Positions 55,548 to 64,000 of a stretch of 64,000 bases of DNA are shown piece after piece; the first letter of the stretch is position 1; every line of letters begins with the position of its first letter. The DNA comes from Desulfosporosinus sp. OT (lineage in GTDB: Bacteria; Bacillota; Desulfitobacteriia; Desulfitobacteriales; Desulfitobacteriaceae). Position numbers and translations under genes: made by a program. The notes under the pieces were generated by a model. The model was not told the origin of the DNA. It saw nothing but the letters and a program-made list of their open reading frames with translations, and searched no databases. The DNA is taken from NCBI RefSeq assembly GCF_000224515.1, contig NZ_AGAF01000237.1, positions 1-64,000 of the forward strand, written 5' to 3'.

Positions 55548-56932
55548 AACTGTTAAAATGGTTTTCCTTTAGAGGTAAAGGTGATAAATCTATTGCTCGA
55601 AAACAGCAATTTATTGCCCAAAAAATTAGCCGTAGGTATTGTTTCTCGGCTGTAAGCTTTTTTGCGCTGCAAAGCGTAGTGGCTTTGCTAGGGTCATTGG
55701 ATTTAGTGATACCCGATTTACCTTCACCGATCCCGTTTGAATTTGGAAGAGCGATCCATCTGGGTTTGGCCGACTTATGGCCCCTCATTGGCACCATGGG
55801 AATGGTGTTCTTCTTTACCACTGCAGAACTTAATCGGGAGATCTATTCTCCCCGTCTGGCTCGTTGGCAGTATTGGATTGTTATGTTATTTAGTGTATCT
55901 ATCTTTGGAACCCTAGCTCTGCGGATTGGTAATGGTCGAGAATTTCTTGAAGGGATGCCCATCTTTTATGTTGGCATCTGTTTAGCATTGGCCCTAGCCT
56001 CCTATAACCTCATCCGAACTTTGCTGACGGACAAGAGGAATATAACACCGGCCTCGGCGACAATGACGGTGGGAATCATCTTTTTGTTTTTACTATTGCT
56101 TCCGAACACCATAACCTATAGAAATCCGATCACCGATGAGGTAACCAAGTTCTGGGTCGTTCACCTCTGGGAGGAAATGGCCTTTGAACTAACATCGGCT
56201 GGTTTCATTGCCACGTTTTACGTTGTTTCTGGTTTAGCTCCGCGTGCTCAAGTTGAAAAATGGCTCTATCTGGAGGCCAGTATGGCGGTGGTTGGAGGCT
56301 TTTATGGAACCGGACATCATTATTATTGGATTGGTTTTCCCGCTGTCTGGTTAGCCGTTGGTTCGTTGGTTAGCGTAGTAGAAGTCATTCCCGTAGGAAT
56401 GCTAGCTATTATGACCTATAAAGGTTTAAAATCCGTTAAAGTTAGGAGTAATAGAGAGAAACTAACCTTATGGTTGCTGCTGAGCAGTGTTTTTTATCAT
56501 CTAACAGGCGCCTCCTTATTAGGACTATTCATTACCATACCTTGGGTCAATCTGTATATGCACGGAACATATGTTACATCCGGTCATGCCCATTTGGCCT
56601 TATTTGGCAGCCTTGGTTTTGTAGTTTTAGCTGGGTGTTATTACATTCTGAGTCGAGGGAGTGAACCCACACTCAAAGGCTATAAGAGGGGAGTCCTGGC
56701 TGTATGTTTGCTTAATGGAGGGCTGATCACCATGGCCTCTGCTCTACTGGTTGCTGGTTTCATGGAGACTTATTTTTGGCGAATCTTAGGTATGGATTTT
56801 ATGGAAGTGCGGTTGCTTATTAACCCTTATTTAATTATGCGAGTATTGGGGGGGGCGATGTTTACTCTCGGCAACCTTCTGCTGTCTTGGCGTATCTTTA
56901 AGGCTTGGCAAACGACGAAGTATAAAAAGTAG
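55544..56932 (+). CDS. norB: Nitric oxide reductase large subunit
   Basis: 462 residues and 12 predicted membrane segments. Start ATG 55544 overlaps the norC stop (ATGA). It belongs to the haem-copper oxidase family, with the NOR set of ligands: His72 and His350 (low-spin haem b), His348 (haem b3), His207 in VHLWEEMAFE, and His258/His259 in GTGHHYYWIG (FeB). Glu210/211 and the Glu in SVVEVIP match the conserved NOR glutamates. No Tyr crosslink is seen, so it is NO reductase rather than oxidase. It reduces 2 NO to N2O. Confidence 0.9.
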   Translation: MKLLKWFSFRGKGDKSIARKQQFIAQKISRRYCFSAVSFFALQSVVALLGSLDLVIPDLPSPIPFEFGRAIHLGLADLWPLIGTMGMVFFFTTAELNREIYSPRLARWQYWIVMLFSVSIFGTLALRIGNGREFLEGMPIFYVGICLALALASYNLIRTLLTDKRNITPASATMTVGIIFLFLLLLPNTITYRNPITDEVTKFWVVHLWEEMAFELTSAGFIATFYVVSGLAPRAQVEKWLYLEASMAVVGGFYGTGHHYYWIGFPAVWLAVGSLVSVVEVIPVGMLAIMTYKGLKSVKVRSNREKLTLWLLLSSVFYHLTGASLLGLFITIPWVNLYMHGTYVTSGHAHLALFGSLGFVVLAGCYYILSRGSEPTLKGYKRGVLAVCLLNGGLITMASALLVAGFMETYFWRILGMDFMEVRLLINPYLIMRVLGGAMFTLGNLLLSWRIFKAWQTTKYKK

Positions 56933-56960
56933 TAAACTATGAAGCTTAAGAGGTCAACCT

Positions 56961-58364
56961 ATGCAAATTACGATAACGAGTTCGTTCTGGTTGTTGCTAT
57001 TAACAGCATTGCTAGCCCTTCAGTTGTTCATAGTACTAATACTTTTTATAAAACCAGTTTTGCGTTTTCTTATCGGGCAGCAGATTAGTGATTTTATCGA
57101 CAGACTACTTTCGGACAAATACACTCAGAATCTTATGGAAGTGTGGCCAGCGGGAAAACGCATTTCCGTTTTAAACATTCTAGAACTCGGTTTTCGGGCA
57201 CAAAATGGAAAAATCATTACCCGACCTCTCGGCTCCCCTAAGCATTTTCCCGGGTTCGACAACCTCATGTTTGCACCTCACTTAATGACGAGGCTTTCTT
57301 TGCCTGAAAGTGTCGCGATGAACATGCAAGTGACGATTGGTCCGAAAGCTAACAAGCCGCTGGTTATCAATATTCCCATTATGATTGGTGCCATGGCCTA
57401 TGGAATTGCTCTTAGCGAGGAAGCAAAGAGGGCTCTGGCTAGAGCAGCAAAGACTCTGCAAACAAGCACATGTTCAGGGGAAGGCCCCTTTTTGCCTGAA
57501 GAACGTATGGAAGCTGGAAAATACACCTTGCAAATTTCACGCTGGGCATGGGGGGCAAGAACTCAGGAGCAAATTGACTCCGCGGATATGTTAGAAGTTC
57601 AAATGGGGCAAGGTGCCGATATGGGTGCAGTCAGTATCGAGGCCCTAGAATTTCAAGGTCGAGCACAAGAGCTTTCAGGATTAGCCCCTGATGAATCGGC
57701 AATATCTTTTCCGGCACCTCCTGGTATCCAAAAACAAAGCGATTGGCCGGGTTTCATGAAAAGTCTCCGTAAAAGGTCAAACGGTATTCCTATTGCCTTA
57801 AAACTTATGGCAACCGGGTATCTCGAGGATGACTTGGCAGCCGCGCTCCAATTAGGTTTTGATGCTGTCATTATAGATGGTGCACAAGGCGGCTCTCACG
57901 CGACAACTCCGATTAAACAAGACGATTTTGGCATCCCAAGCCTCTTCGCTTTGATTCGCGCCGTGCGCTTTTTAAACAAACAGGGGGTACGTGACCGAGT
58001 AAGTTTGATCGTGGCAGGGGGATATTTTACTCCTGGGGAGTGTCTCAAGGCTATTGCTTTAGGGGCGGATGCTATTTATATGGCCACAGTGCCTCTTCTT
58101 GCCTTAACCCATAATCAGGTTAACAAAGTTATACCGTGGGAACCTCCTACGACCTTGGTCTTTTACGACTCTCCTGCCAATAGTAAACTTGATATCAATC
58201 AAGCTGCCACGAGTGTTGTCAATACGATAACAGCCATGGTTTTAGAAATGGAAGAAGGAATGCGTGCCCTCGGGAAGGCATCACTGAAAGATCTTTCAGC
58301 CGAAGACCTTGTTGCCTTGGATGCTTTGACTACTGAAGTGACAGGAGTGAAACGAATCTACTAG
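56961..58364 (+). CDS. FMN-binding glutamate synthase-like protein, membrane-anchored
   Basis: 467 residues. An N-terminal membrane segment (about 8-32) is followed by a GltB-type FMN domain: INIPIMIGAMAYGIALSEEA, SGEGPFLPEE, VEVQMGQGADMG-like (LEVQMGQGADMGA), KLMATGYLEDD and VIIDGAQGGSHATTP. The amidotransferase and central domains of true glutamate synthase are missing. Such stand-alone proteins are of unknown function. It begins 28 bases after norB and probably belongs to the same transcript. Confidence 0.82.
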   Translation: MQITITSSFWLLLLTALLALQLFIVLILFIKPVLRFLIGQQISDFIDRLLSDKYTQNLMEVWPAGKRISVLNILELGFRAQNGKIITRPLGSPKHFPGFDNLMFAPHLMTRLSLPESVAMNMQVTIGPKANKPLVINIPIMIGAMAYGIALSEEAKRALARAAKTLQTSTCSGEGPFLPEERMEAGKYTLQISRWAWGARTQEQIDSADMLEVQMGQGADMGAVSIEALEFQGRAQELSGLAPDESAISFPAPPGIQKQSDWPGFMKSLRKRSNGIPIALKLMATGYLEDDLAAALQLGFDAVIIDGAQGGSHATTPIKQDDFGIPSLFALIRAVRFLNKQGVRDRVSLIVAGGYFTPGECLKAIALGADAIYMATVPLLALTHNQVNKVIPWEPPTTLVFYDSPANSKLDINQAATSVVNTITAMVLEMEEGMRALGKASLKDLSAEDLVALDALTTEVTGVKRIY

Positions 58365-58887
58365 CCTAGAACCGTTCTACCACACTTAGATCATTTGTAA
58401 AAATGAATATGTCACCTATTGTCTGGTTTTGTTATTTACATGGACGGAATATTAATAATCATGCTTGATCCTGTTGGCAAAGGGAACCTTAATGATGACA
58501 TTTATTTGAGATATTATCTCAGGAAAGTACATTAAATCAACAGGAAATGATATTATTATTTATTATCTCTACCGTGACAGCGACACTACATCATTCCCAA
58601 AAGGGCATTCCTTGATAACAAAGGTAACGAGGAGTTTCTTACTACGTTGGGTAGTCTGATGACAAGAGGTAACTCATAACGTATCCGCTTTACTTGTTAG
58701 GGGTAGGCCTTTAAAATGTTCTTTATGCCGACATCTATGACTGGTTGGGTTAACCTTCTCTGGACCTAATTTCATTTTATAATCGAGAAAGGTAAAAGTT
58801 TGTTCATCACTTTGTTGTACCATTTAAGCACAAGGATTAATTGCTTATTTGTAATAAAACATTTAAAACAAGAGGGAGTCTTAACAA
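58365..58887. other. Gap of about 520 bases
   Basis: Only short frames, the best being 31 codons near 58440 (MDGILIIMLDPVGKGN...), with no ribosome site. No terminator with a clear T-run after the nor operon was found. Function unseen. Confidence 0.4.
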
Positions 58888-59919
58888 ATGTACAGTTTTA
58901 AGAACGACTACAGTGAAGGAGCACATCCTAGAATATTAAACGCCTTGACTGGAACAAACTTTGAGCAGATCGATGGCTATGGAGAGGATAGTTATACACA
59001 AAAAGCGGTCGAAATGTTAAAGCAAAGAATCGGGAGGAACGACATCGATATTCACCTGCTCACAGGTGGTACGCAAACAAATCTTATCGCCATTTCAGCA
59101 TTCCTAAGACCTCACGAAGCCGTAATTGCAGCCAACACAGGTCATATACTGGTGCATGAGACAGGTGCTATAGAAGCTACAGGGCATAAAATTATATCCA
59201 TCGAAGTCAGTGATGGGAAACTGGACTATTTGCACATCAAGACTGTACTCGATTCACATACTGATGAGCATATGGTGAAACCTAAGTTGGTTTATATTTC
59301 AAATCCGACGGAAATAGGCACAATATATCAGAAGGATGAACTTGAACAGATTAGCAGTTTCTGCAAGGATAACAATCTGTTTTTGTTCATGGACGGTGCA
59401 AGGTTGGGTTCAGCTTTGTGTTCAGAAGAGAATAACTTGAAACTTTCCGATCTGGGAACACTTGTTGATGCTTTCTATATCGGGGGAACCAAGAATGGAG
59501 CACTCCTAGGTGAAGCCCTTGTGATCTGTACAGACCAACTCAAGGAAGATTTTCGCTTCCATATGAAACAAAAAGGAGCACTCCTCGCAAAAGGAAGACT
59601 CCTAGGCATACAGTTTGTTGAGCTTTTCAGAGATAATCTGTATTTTGACCTGGCAAAGCATGCTAATAAGATGGCGGGTTTGCTCAGGGATGCAATCGAT
59701 AAAGCTGGCTTTAAGTTCTTAGTGGACTCGCCATCAAACCAGCTATTTCCGATATTACCCGATCGATTGATCTCGGAGCTTCAGAGGAACTATTCGTTTT
59801 ATGTTTGGTCAAAGGTTGATGCTGATAACTCAGCAATTCGACTTGTTACCTCCTGGGCGACTAAAGAGGAGGCAGTATTAGCGTTTATCGAGGACATGAA
59901 GAAAGCACTCAAGATATGA
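58888..59919 (+). CDS. Threonine aldolase family PLP enzyme
   Basis: A 343-residue fold-type I PLP enzyme of the low-specificity L-threonine aldolase/beta-eliminating lyase family: FKNDYSEGAHPRILNAL, GGTQTNLIAIS, FMDGARLGSAL (Asp/Arg) and PLP-Lys in FYIGGTKNGAL. It cleaves L-threonine or allo-threonine to glycine and acetaldehyde. RBS AAGAGGGAG. Monocistronic, with a terminator directly after. Confidence 0.87.
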   Translation: MYSFKNDYSEGAHPRILNALTGTNFEQIDGYGEDSYTQKAVEMLKQRIGRNDIDIHLLTGGTQTNLIAISAFLRPHEAVIAANTGHILVHETGAIEATGHKIISIEVSDGKLDYLHIKTVLDSHTDEHMVKPKLVYISNPTEIGTIYQKDELEQISSFCKDNNLFLFMDGARLGSALCSEENNLKLSDLGTLVDAFYIGGTKNGALLGEALVICTDQLKEDFRFHMKQKGALLAKGRLLGIQFVELFRDNLYFDLAKHANKMAGLLRDAIDKAGFKFLVDSPSNQLFPILPDRLISELQRNYSFYVWSKVDADNSAIRLVTSWATKEEAVLAFIEDMKKALKI

Positions 59920-59921
59920 AT

Positions 59922-59968
59922 AATTAACCCACGTTGCTATCTTTGGCAGACAGTAACGTGGGTTAATT
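59922..59968. terminator. Terminator of the threonine aldolase gene
   Basis: AATTAACCCACGTT pairs perfectly with AACGTGGGTTAATT across 19 bases. It may serve both converging genes. Confidence 0.7.
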
Positions 59969-60002
59969 TCCATAATATTCTCCAGTAATTATTTAACTCT
60001 TA

Positions 60003-60716
60003 CTAACGTTTACGACCACCGCCACCAACTATCAAAAAGATATTAAGGATGAAAGTAAACAGATTGACAAAATCCAAGAAAATACTCAAGGTGACTAAAA
60101 CTGCATTGTCTGCGGTGCTATATTTCGCGCGCTGAAAATCTAATGCTGTCATCAGAGAAAATAGAACAGCCCCACCTAAGCCAATCAGCAATCCGAACGG
60201 GCTGAAAAAGCTGCTGAAAAACATCGAGAGAATCGTTATTCCTATCAGAACTAATAAGCCGATGAAGAGCACTTTTGCCATACTGCTCAAATTACGCTTT
60301 GTCATAAGGCCGTATGCGCCAAAGGCGGCAAAGACAATAAATGTCACTAACGAAGCTTGACCGAGAACAGCAAGCCCTTCAGAAGTGGCTGCCAAGGATT
60401 GAACTATCGGCCCAAGCACAACTCCGGCACAAGTCGCAAAAACTAGGGCAAGTCCTCCTGCTAATCCTGTAGCAGGGTCATTTCCGCGTGCTGCAGCCTG
60501 TCGGTTAATTCTGGGAATAACAAACAGCAAAACAAATTCCAAAATGACAGCTGGCATAAAATATTGCTGAGGCACTAGGAAAGATCCGGCAGCCATGGAC
60601 AGGAACATGAAAGATAAAAGACCCATTACCTGAGACAAGGAGACCGTTTTAACCTGTTTTACATCGATTACGTAAGGGCTGTGATAATAACGGGACGAAT
60701 GCTCAAAAGGCGGCAT
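60003..60716 (-). CDS. Bax inhibitor-1/YccA family membrane protein
   Basis: 237 residues. Start 60716 (MPPFEHSSRYYHSPYVI) follows GCGAGGTG and is preferred to 60749. Seven membrane segments typical of the BI-1/TMBIM family, with GAYGLMTKRNLSSMAKVLFI and the C-terminal ALDFQRAKYS, where the acidic residue matches the BI-1 calcium-leak aspartate region. The bacterial role is uncertain (YetJ-like calcium leak or FtsH partner). Confidence 0.85.
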   Translation of the reverse strand: MPPFEHSSRYYHSPYVIDVKQVKTVSLSQVMGLLSFMFLSMAAGSFLVPQQYFMPAVILEFVLLFVIPRINRQAAARGNDPATGLAGGLALVFATCAGVVLGPIVQSLAATSEGLAVLGQASLVTFIVFAAFGAYGLMTKRNLSSMAKVLFIGLLVLIGITILSMFFSSFFSPFGLLIGLGGAVLFSLMTALDFQRAKYSTADNAVLVTLSIFLDFVNLFTFILNIFLIVGGGGRKR

Positions 60717-60944
60717 GCTCTTTACACCTCGCTTATCTAGATTTAACATGAGTTTTCTATACTCCTATATTAGCATTACTAAACTAACTTTTCTAACGGA
60801 TATAGTAGATTTCACAAAACCTTAAGATATTGATCACAAGCATGTTTCAAATTGGCGATGATATATTGCATTACCTTTGAACATTACATTAGGACATAGT
60901 ACGACTTGTAATCTCAGACTTAAAGATATGTTGTAATAGTACTA

Positions 60945-60985
60945 AAAAAACGCCTATCAGCTAATTGATAGACAGGCATTTTTCT
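60945..60985. terminator. Hairpin flanked by A- and T-runs
   Basis: AAAAAACGCCTATCA pairs in part with TGATAGACAGGCATTTTT. It could end transcripts in either direction. Confidence 0.5.
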
Positions 60986-61055
60986 TTATTGATATTGGCC
61001 ATCCTAGCTTATTAATGTCCTTGAGATGGAGATAAGCCAGGCTTGGAACATGAAC

Positions 61056-61096
61056 GAACACCCGCTTTGCCTATGTAGGCGGTATGCCGAGTGTTC
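61056..61096 (-). terminator. Hairpin downstream of the tiny membrane peptide
   Basis: GAACACCCG and GAGTGTTC, with inner GCCT/AGGC, lie 20 bases beyond the peptide stop on the reverse strand. No T-run. Confidence 0.35.
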
Positions 61097-61117
61097 TGGA
61101 TAGTAGTAAGCATCGGA

Positions 61118-61195
61118 TTAGAACACAAGACCCATCGCTATTAGCGTAAGAATAGCAACAACTACGATAGCGATACCAGCGCCAAATATTAACAT
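61118..61195 (-). CDS. Tiny single-span membrane peptide, 25 residues
   Basis: MLIFGAGIAIVVVAILTLIA then MGLVF and TAA. It is almost wholly hydrophobic with no charged residue, so it is a single membrane helix. GGGGG lies 8 bases upstream of ATG 61195; an in-frame ATG at 61201 is too close. Very short but with a convincing ribosome site. Confidence 0.45.
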   Translation of the reverse strand: MLIFGAGIAIVVVAILTLIAMGLVF

Positions 61196-61535
61196 CGGCA
61201 TATCCCCCTTTTCCAGTATATTACATGATATTCGTGTCCTTTCGATCTGACACAAAATGGAAAGGAAAAAACGTCACTTCAGTTCTTGTACTAAATAAAA
61301 AATTTTACCAGTTTGCCAGTGGCGGTGGTTTCTTAATTCTCACAGGCATGTATATATCTGAACGAGGCTTGAAAGTAGAATGGTTAAATAAGCCCTGTTC
61401 ATACACCGATTACAAATGAATGGAGTGATTAGTACATATTGCTATTATATAAAATAAATAATATTGTAGGGATATTAAAAAGTCTAGAAAGTAGATCTCT
61501 GGGATGGGTGGCAGCTTGGCACTTGGAGGAAGAGA

Positions 61536-61898
61536 ATGAATTTTATTGGTAATATCATTTGGCTGCTATTTGGCGGTCTTATCGCATCGATTGCATGGTT
61601 GATTGCAGGTCTAATTTTGTGCGTAACGGTTATTGGTATTCCGTTTGGTGTTCAATGTTTTAAGATTGCAAGCTTCGTATTGTGGCCTTTTGGAAAGGAA
61701 ATTGAACTCGGTCATTTTGGCGCAGGGGGATTTTTTTTGAATATAATTTGGCTTGTCCTATTTGGATGGGGGTTTGCCATAGCACATCTCGTGATTGGAG
61801 CAATTTTCTGTTTAACGATAATTGGCATTCCATTTGGAGTTCAGCATTTAAAATTTGCGCAACTTGGTCTTATGCCATTTGGGGCGAGGATATATTAA
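61536..61898 (+). CDS. YccF family inner-membrane protein
   Basis: 120 residues with two copies of a YccF unit: NIIWLLFGGLIASIAWLIAG then TVIGIPFGVQCFKIASF, and NIIWLVLFGWGFAIAHLVIG then TIIGIPFGVQHLKFAQLG. Four membrane segments. Function unknown. The start follows TTGGAGGAAGAGA. Confidence 0.88.
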   Translation: MNFIGNIIWLLFGGLIASIAWLIAGLILCVTVIGIPFGVQCFKIASFVLWPFGKEIELGHFGAGGFFLNIIWLVLFGWGFAIAHLVIGAIFCLTIIGIPFGVQHLKFAQLGLMPFGARIY

Positions 61899-61952
61899 CC
61901 TTAAGAAGCCAAATGAACTTTGTGCAAATGATCAAAATGGAGGAACATTCTT

Positions 61953-62381
61953 ATGTCAAATGAATTGATTGCTTATTGTGGTCTTTATTGTGGTGCGTGC
62001 AGTTTTAAAGTTGGTTTCGAAGAAAATAACATGGAGCATATTATCTCTATGCCCTCAATATATGATAATTTTAAAAATACACCACCCGAATTTTGTCCTG
62101 GATGCCGATTGGAAAACCAATGTGGAGACTGTGATATTCGAACTTGCGCACGAGATAAGAAAATAGAATACTGTAGCTTATGTGATGATTTTCCATGTGT
62201 AAAACTAATGAATTTTACTAGCGATGGTAAACCGCATCATGCCAAATCTATAGAAAACTTAATCTTATTAAAGGACATAGGTGAAGAAAAGTGGCTAGAA
62301 GTGCAACAAGAAAAATGGAAATGTAAATGTAATACAAAATATTCGTGGTATATGACAAAATGTGTAAATTGTAAAGAATAA
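61953..62381 (+). CDS. DUF3795 cysteine-rich protein
   Basis: 142 residues. AYCGLYCGACSF at the N-terminus is the DUF3795 hallmark, followed by FCPGCRLENQCGDCDIRTCA, YCSLCDDFPC and a C-terminal WKCKCNTKYSWYMTKCVNC. The many Cys pairs predict zinc or Fe-S binding. Function unknown. RBS ATGGAGGAACATTCTT. Confidence 0.85.
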   Translation: MSNELIAYCGLYCGACSFKVGFEENNMEHIISMPSIYDNFKNTPPEFCPGCRLENQCGDCDIRTCARDKKIEYCSLCDDFPCVKLMNFTSDGKPHHAKSIENLILLKDIGEEKWLEVQQEKWKCKCNTKYSWYMTKCVNCKE

Positions 62382-62384
62382 CGA

Positions 62385-62708
62385 ATGAGGTGTTTAACAG
62401 AAGAGGAGAAAAAGCGGTTATATCATGATATCTATTTAAGCTTAAATAAAAAGGGTGTATTTATTAATGCTGATCAAGTTCTCGGAAGTACTCCCTTTAT
62501 TGAATTTTTATACACAAGAGATTGGAAGAATAAAGTAGAGACCAGCGGTTTGTATAAAGAAGAAATATCTTCGGCTTATGAAAGGGCAAAACTAGATAAA
62601 ATGGCTTTACTAGACGATCAGATAAGCTGGCTAAAAGACATTGGTTTCTTAGATGTCGATTGTGTTTACAAATACTTTAATTTTGTAGTCCTATTTGGAA
62701 GAAAATAG
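62385..62708 (+). pseudogene. C-terminal half of a SAM-dependent methyltransferase
   Basis: 107 codons matching only the end of a class I methyltransferase (LTEEEKKRLYHDIYLSLNKK, GVFINADQVLG, DQISWLKDIGFLDVDCVYK, FNFVVLFGRK). The SAM-binding motif I is missing. ATG 62385 lies 3 bases after the DUF3795 stop with no independent ribosome site. It looks like a fusion point of a deletion that removed the gene's 5' half. Confidence 0.7.
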
Positions 62709-62915
62709 CCTTCATTTCCTCTAACCGTTTTTAGCAAGTCATCCAGCGAGAGTAGTTGACTGACTTGTTAGTGCAGGTATTACAAAAAAGGCCAATTATG
62801 ATGCTTATGCTGAAGTAGCGAGAGATTAGCTTGCGTGTTGAATTATTAAAGATATTATTGAAGATAATACTTATAAGCTTTAAGTGACTGAATACAAGCA
62901 TTCTAAGTAAAAAAG
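62709..62915. other. Short gap with remnants
   Basis: A frame near 62785-62840 (KKANYDAYAEVARD, then stop, then IIKDIIEDNTYKL) looks like the interrupted tail of a lost gene. Confidence 0.3.
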
Positions 62916-62918
62916 GAG

Positions 62919-63215
62919 TTGTTTGCGATATTTACCTTACTGGCAACCTTAAAAGCAAAACCTGGCAAAGAGGGAGAATTGGCCATGATTTGTACTCAAT
63001 TGGCAGAGAAAGTTCTTTCTTCGGAAAAGGACTGTTTGATGTACATACCTCATGTAGCCAAGAATGATCCAGCTGAAGTAGTCCTTTTCGAAAAGTATAA
63101 AGATGAACAGGCCTTTAAAGCCCATGAAGAGTCAGCATATTTTCAAGAGGCTGCCAAGAAATTTGCAAATCTGCTGGAGGGTAAGATTCAGGTTAAATTT
63201 CTTAAAGAAGTTTAA
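62919..63215 (+). CDS. Antibiotic biosynthesis monooxygenase (ABM) family protein
   Basis: 98 residues with the dimeric ferredoxin-like ABM fold (TLLATLKAKPGKEGELAMIC; DCLMYIPHVAKNDPAEVVLF; EKYKDEQAFKAHEESAYFQE). The family covers small quinone or haem-modifying oxygenases and stress proteins (YgiN-like). The TTG start touches AAAAAGGAG directly, whereas an in-frame ATA nine bases further on has ideal spacing, so the start is uncertain. Confidence 0.8.
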   Translation: MFAIFTLLATLKAKPGKEGELAMICTQLAEKVLSSEKDCLMYIPHVAKNDPAEVVLFEKYKDEQAFKAHEESAYFQEAAKKFANLLEGKIQVKFLKEV

Positions 63216-63339
63216 TAGGTCACAGCAGCTTATGCTGAGGTTCGTTGAGACATGGATTTAAAATTGATGCCGATTCGCATAGGCGGAACGGCTTTTTCCA
63301 ATTTGTGAGGTAAGATATTGTTTGAGCAAGTCCTGATTA

Positions 63340-63794
63340 TTATAGTAAATGCATTTTCTTATCGATAATCTTTAAAATCAGTGACGTCATGAATCCATAT
63401 ATTAGGGCAGTAGAAAGCGTTGAGTATGCTACGTTAAGGGGCATTTTTCTAAATAGAGGCAGATCAAGTATTGTTCCAAATGCATTGAGTAATAACCAAA
63501 TTACTAAACTATAGCCTAATCCCTTAAGATATAAATAATTGCTCGACGTAAACATTATTAGATGAGCAAAGATTACACCAAAGATCACACACACTGCTGA
63601 ATGGCTGATCATTGAGATAATTAAACCGAAAATCCCTTGCTTAGAGTAAATTTGATACGTAAGTAAAACTGTTGCGTATCGTTAAAAGCTCTATCAGTCC
63701 AGCCCAGTGACTTATAGAGAATTCCGATACTATCACAAGTAATGCTTGCCCCAAATCCTGCGATACCTCCTGCAACAAATCTGTCTTTTTTCAT
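63340..63794 (-). pseudogene. Small membrane protein (MKKDRFxxGxIAG family), frameshifted
   Basis: ATG 63794 behind GGAGGGG encodes MKKDRFVAGGIAGFGASITC...GWTDRAFND. A missing T near 63677 (GATACG instead of GATTACG) then shifts the frame. The continuation YATVLLTYQIYSKQGIFGL and the membrane part to MHLL reads in the next frame to 63340. Joined, it is about 150 residues with four membrane segments. The start matches the truncated fragment at 17580. Function unknown. Confidence 0.65.
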
Positions 63795-64000
63795 TGGAAC
63801 TATTCATCCCCTCCAACCTGCTTTCGGTCAATATAATATGTGTAATAATTTTGATTATGTAAAACGTCTGGTGTTTTTGGAAGAAAGTTGTTGAAGTCAG
63901 AGGTGCAGATTGATTTTATTGGTTTATGCGACTATCCTAGGAGGAAATTGAGGAACGATGTGGAAAGTTTAGGGTGAGGTAAGGTGCAATTATGATGTGT
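63795..64000. other. Right edge, no gene seen
   Basis: AT-rich sequence that should hold the promoter of the reverse-strand membrane gene; nothing else is supported. Confidence 0.3.

Noticed and set aside
61225..61419. A 64-codon forward ORF before yccF
   Set aside because: Open frame without a ribosome site or recognisable motif; kept out of the gene list as too weak.

Overview
The window looks like chromosomal DNA from an anaerobic, spore-forming Firmicute (Clostridia), most like the Desulfosporosinus/Desulfitobacterium group. This rests on AT-rich sequence with strong AGGAGG-type ribosome sites, many perfect-hairpin terminators, a T-box leader, an exosporium-type collagen-like protein, a KinB-like sensor kinase, chemoreceptors, multihaem cytochromes and a DUF169/ABC locus. 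The genus is an inference. No rRNA, tRNA or CRISPR array was seen.

Layout. 1-5 kb: a decayed stretch with a secreted protein, a broken GNAT acetyltransferase, a seven-repeat RCC1-like protein, a frameshifted ParB-like gene and a DJ-1/PfpI protein. 5.2-9.0 kb: an intact four-gene operon (DUF169 protein plus an SsuABC-type ABC transporter) behind a clear sigma-A promoter. 9.5-17 kb: a visibly GC-richer block holding ligD, a broken katG and an OatA-like O-acetyltransferase, probably acquired. 17-28 kb: a graveyard of gene fragments (chemoreceptor, NifX-like, DUF134, serine recombinase ends, a copy of part of serS, a PfkB start) around a few live genes: CGGC protein, thioesterase, T-box-controlled serS, FN3 secreted protein, ArsR regulator with a C_GCAxxG_C_C protein, and a spore-surface protein. 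28-50 kb: ordinary metabolic and signalling genes (M20 peptidase, methyltransferase, nitroreductase, acyl-CoA ligase, gamma-PGA hydrolase, AP endonuclease-like, panB, Usp, chemoreceptor, YczE-like protein, histidine kinase, ferritin-like protein, D-threonine-aldolase-like enzyme) with several truncated or frameshifted genes. 50-58.4 kb: a transporter, a ferredoxin and a respiratory nitrogen-oxide gene set (octahaem HAO-like cytochrome c, a duplicated membrane partner, a MetE-like protein, NorC, NorB and an FMN glutamate-synthase-like protein). 58.9-64 kb: threonine aldolase, Bax-inhibitor family protein, a tiny membrane peptide, YccF, DUF3795, a methyltransferase fragment, an ABM monooxygenase and a frameshifted membrane protein.

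How it fits together. The most coherent system is at 51.5-58.4 kb: an octahaem cytochrome with its own membrane anchor, a polytopic protein built of two similar halves each carrying a conserved Phe-His, and a complete NorCB with all six metal-ligand histidines. Together they suggest membrane-bound nitrite/hydroxylamine/NO turnover without an NrfH-type partner. A second theme is peroxide stress: PerR/Fur-like boxes lie upstream of katG and of the ferritin-like gene, although katG itself is broken. The density of fragments and single-base frameshifts is unusually high; some frameshifts could be sequencing errors, but the truncated copies and internal deletions cannot be explained that way.
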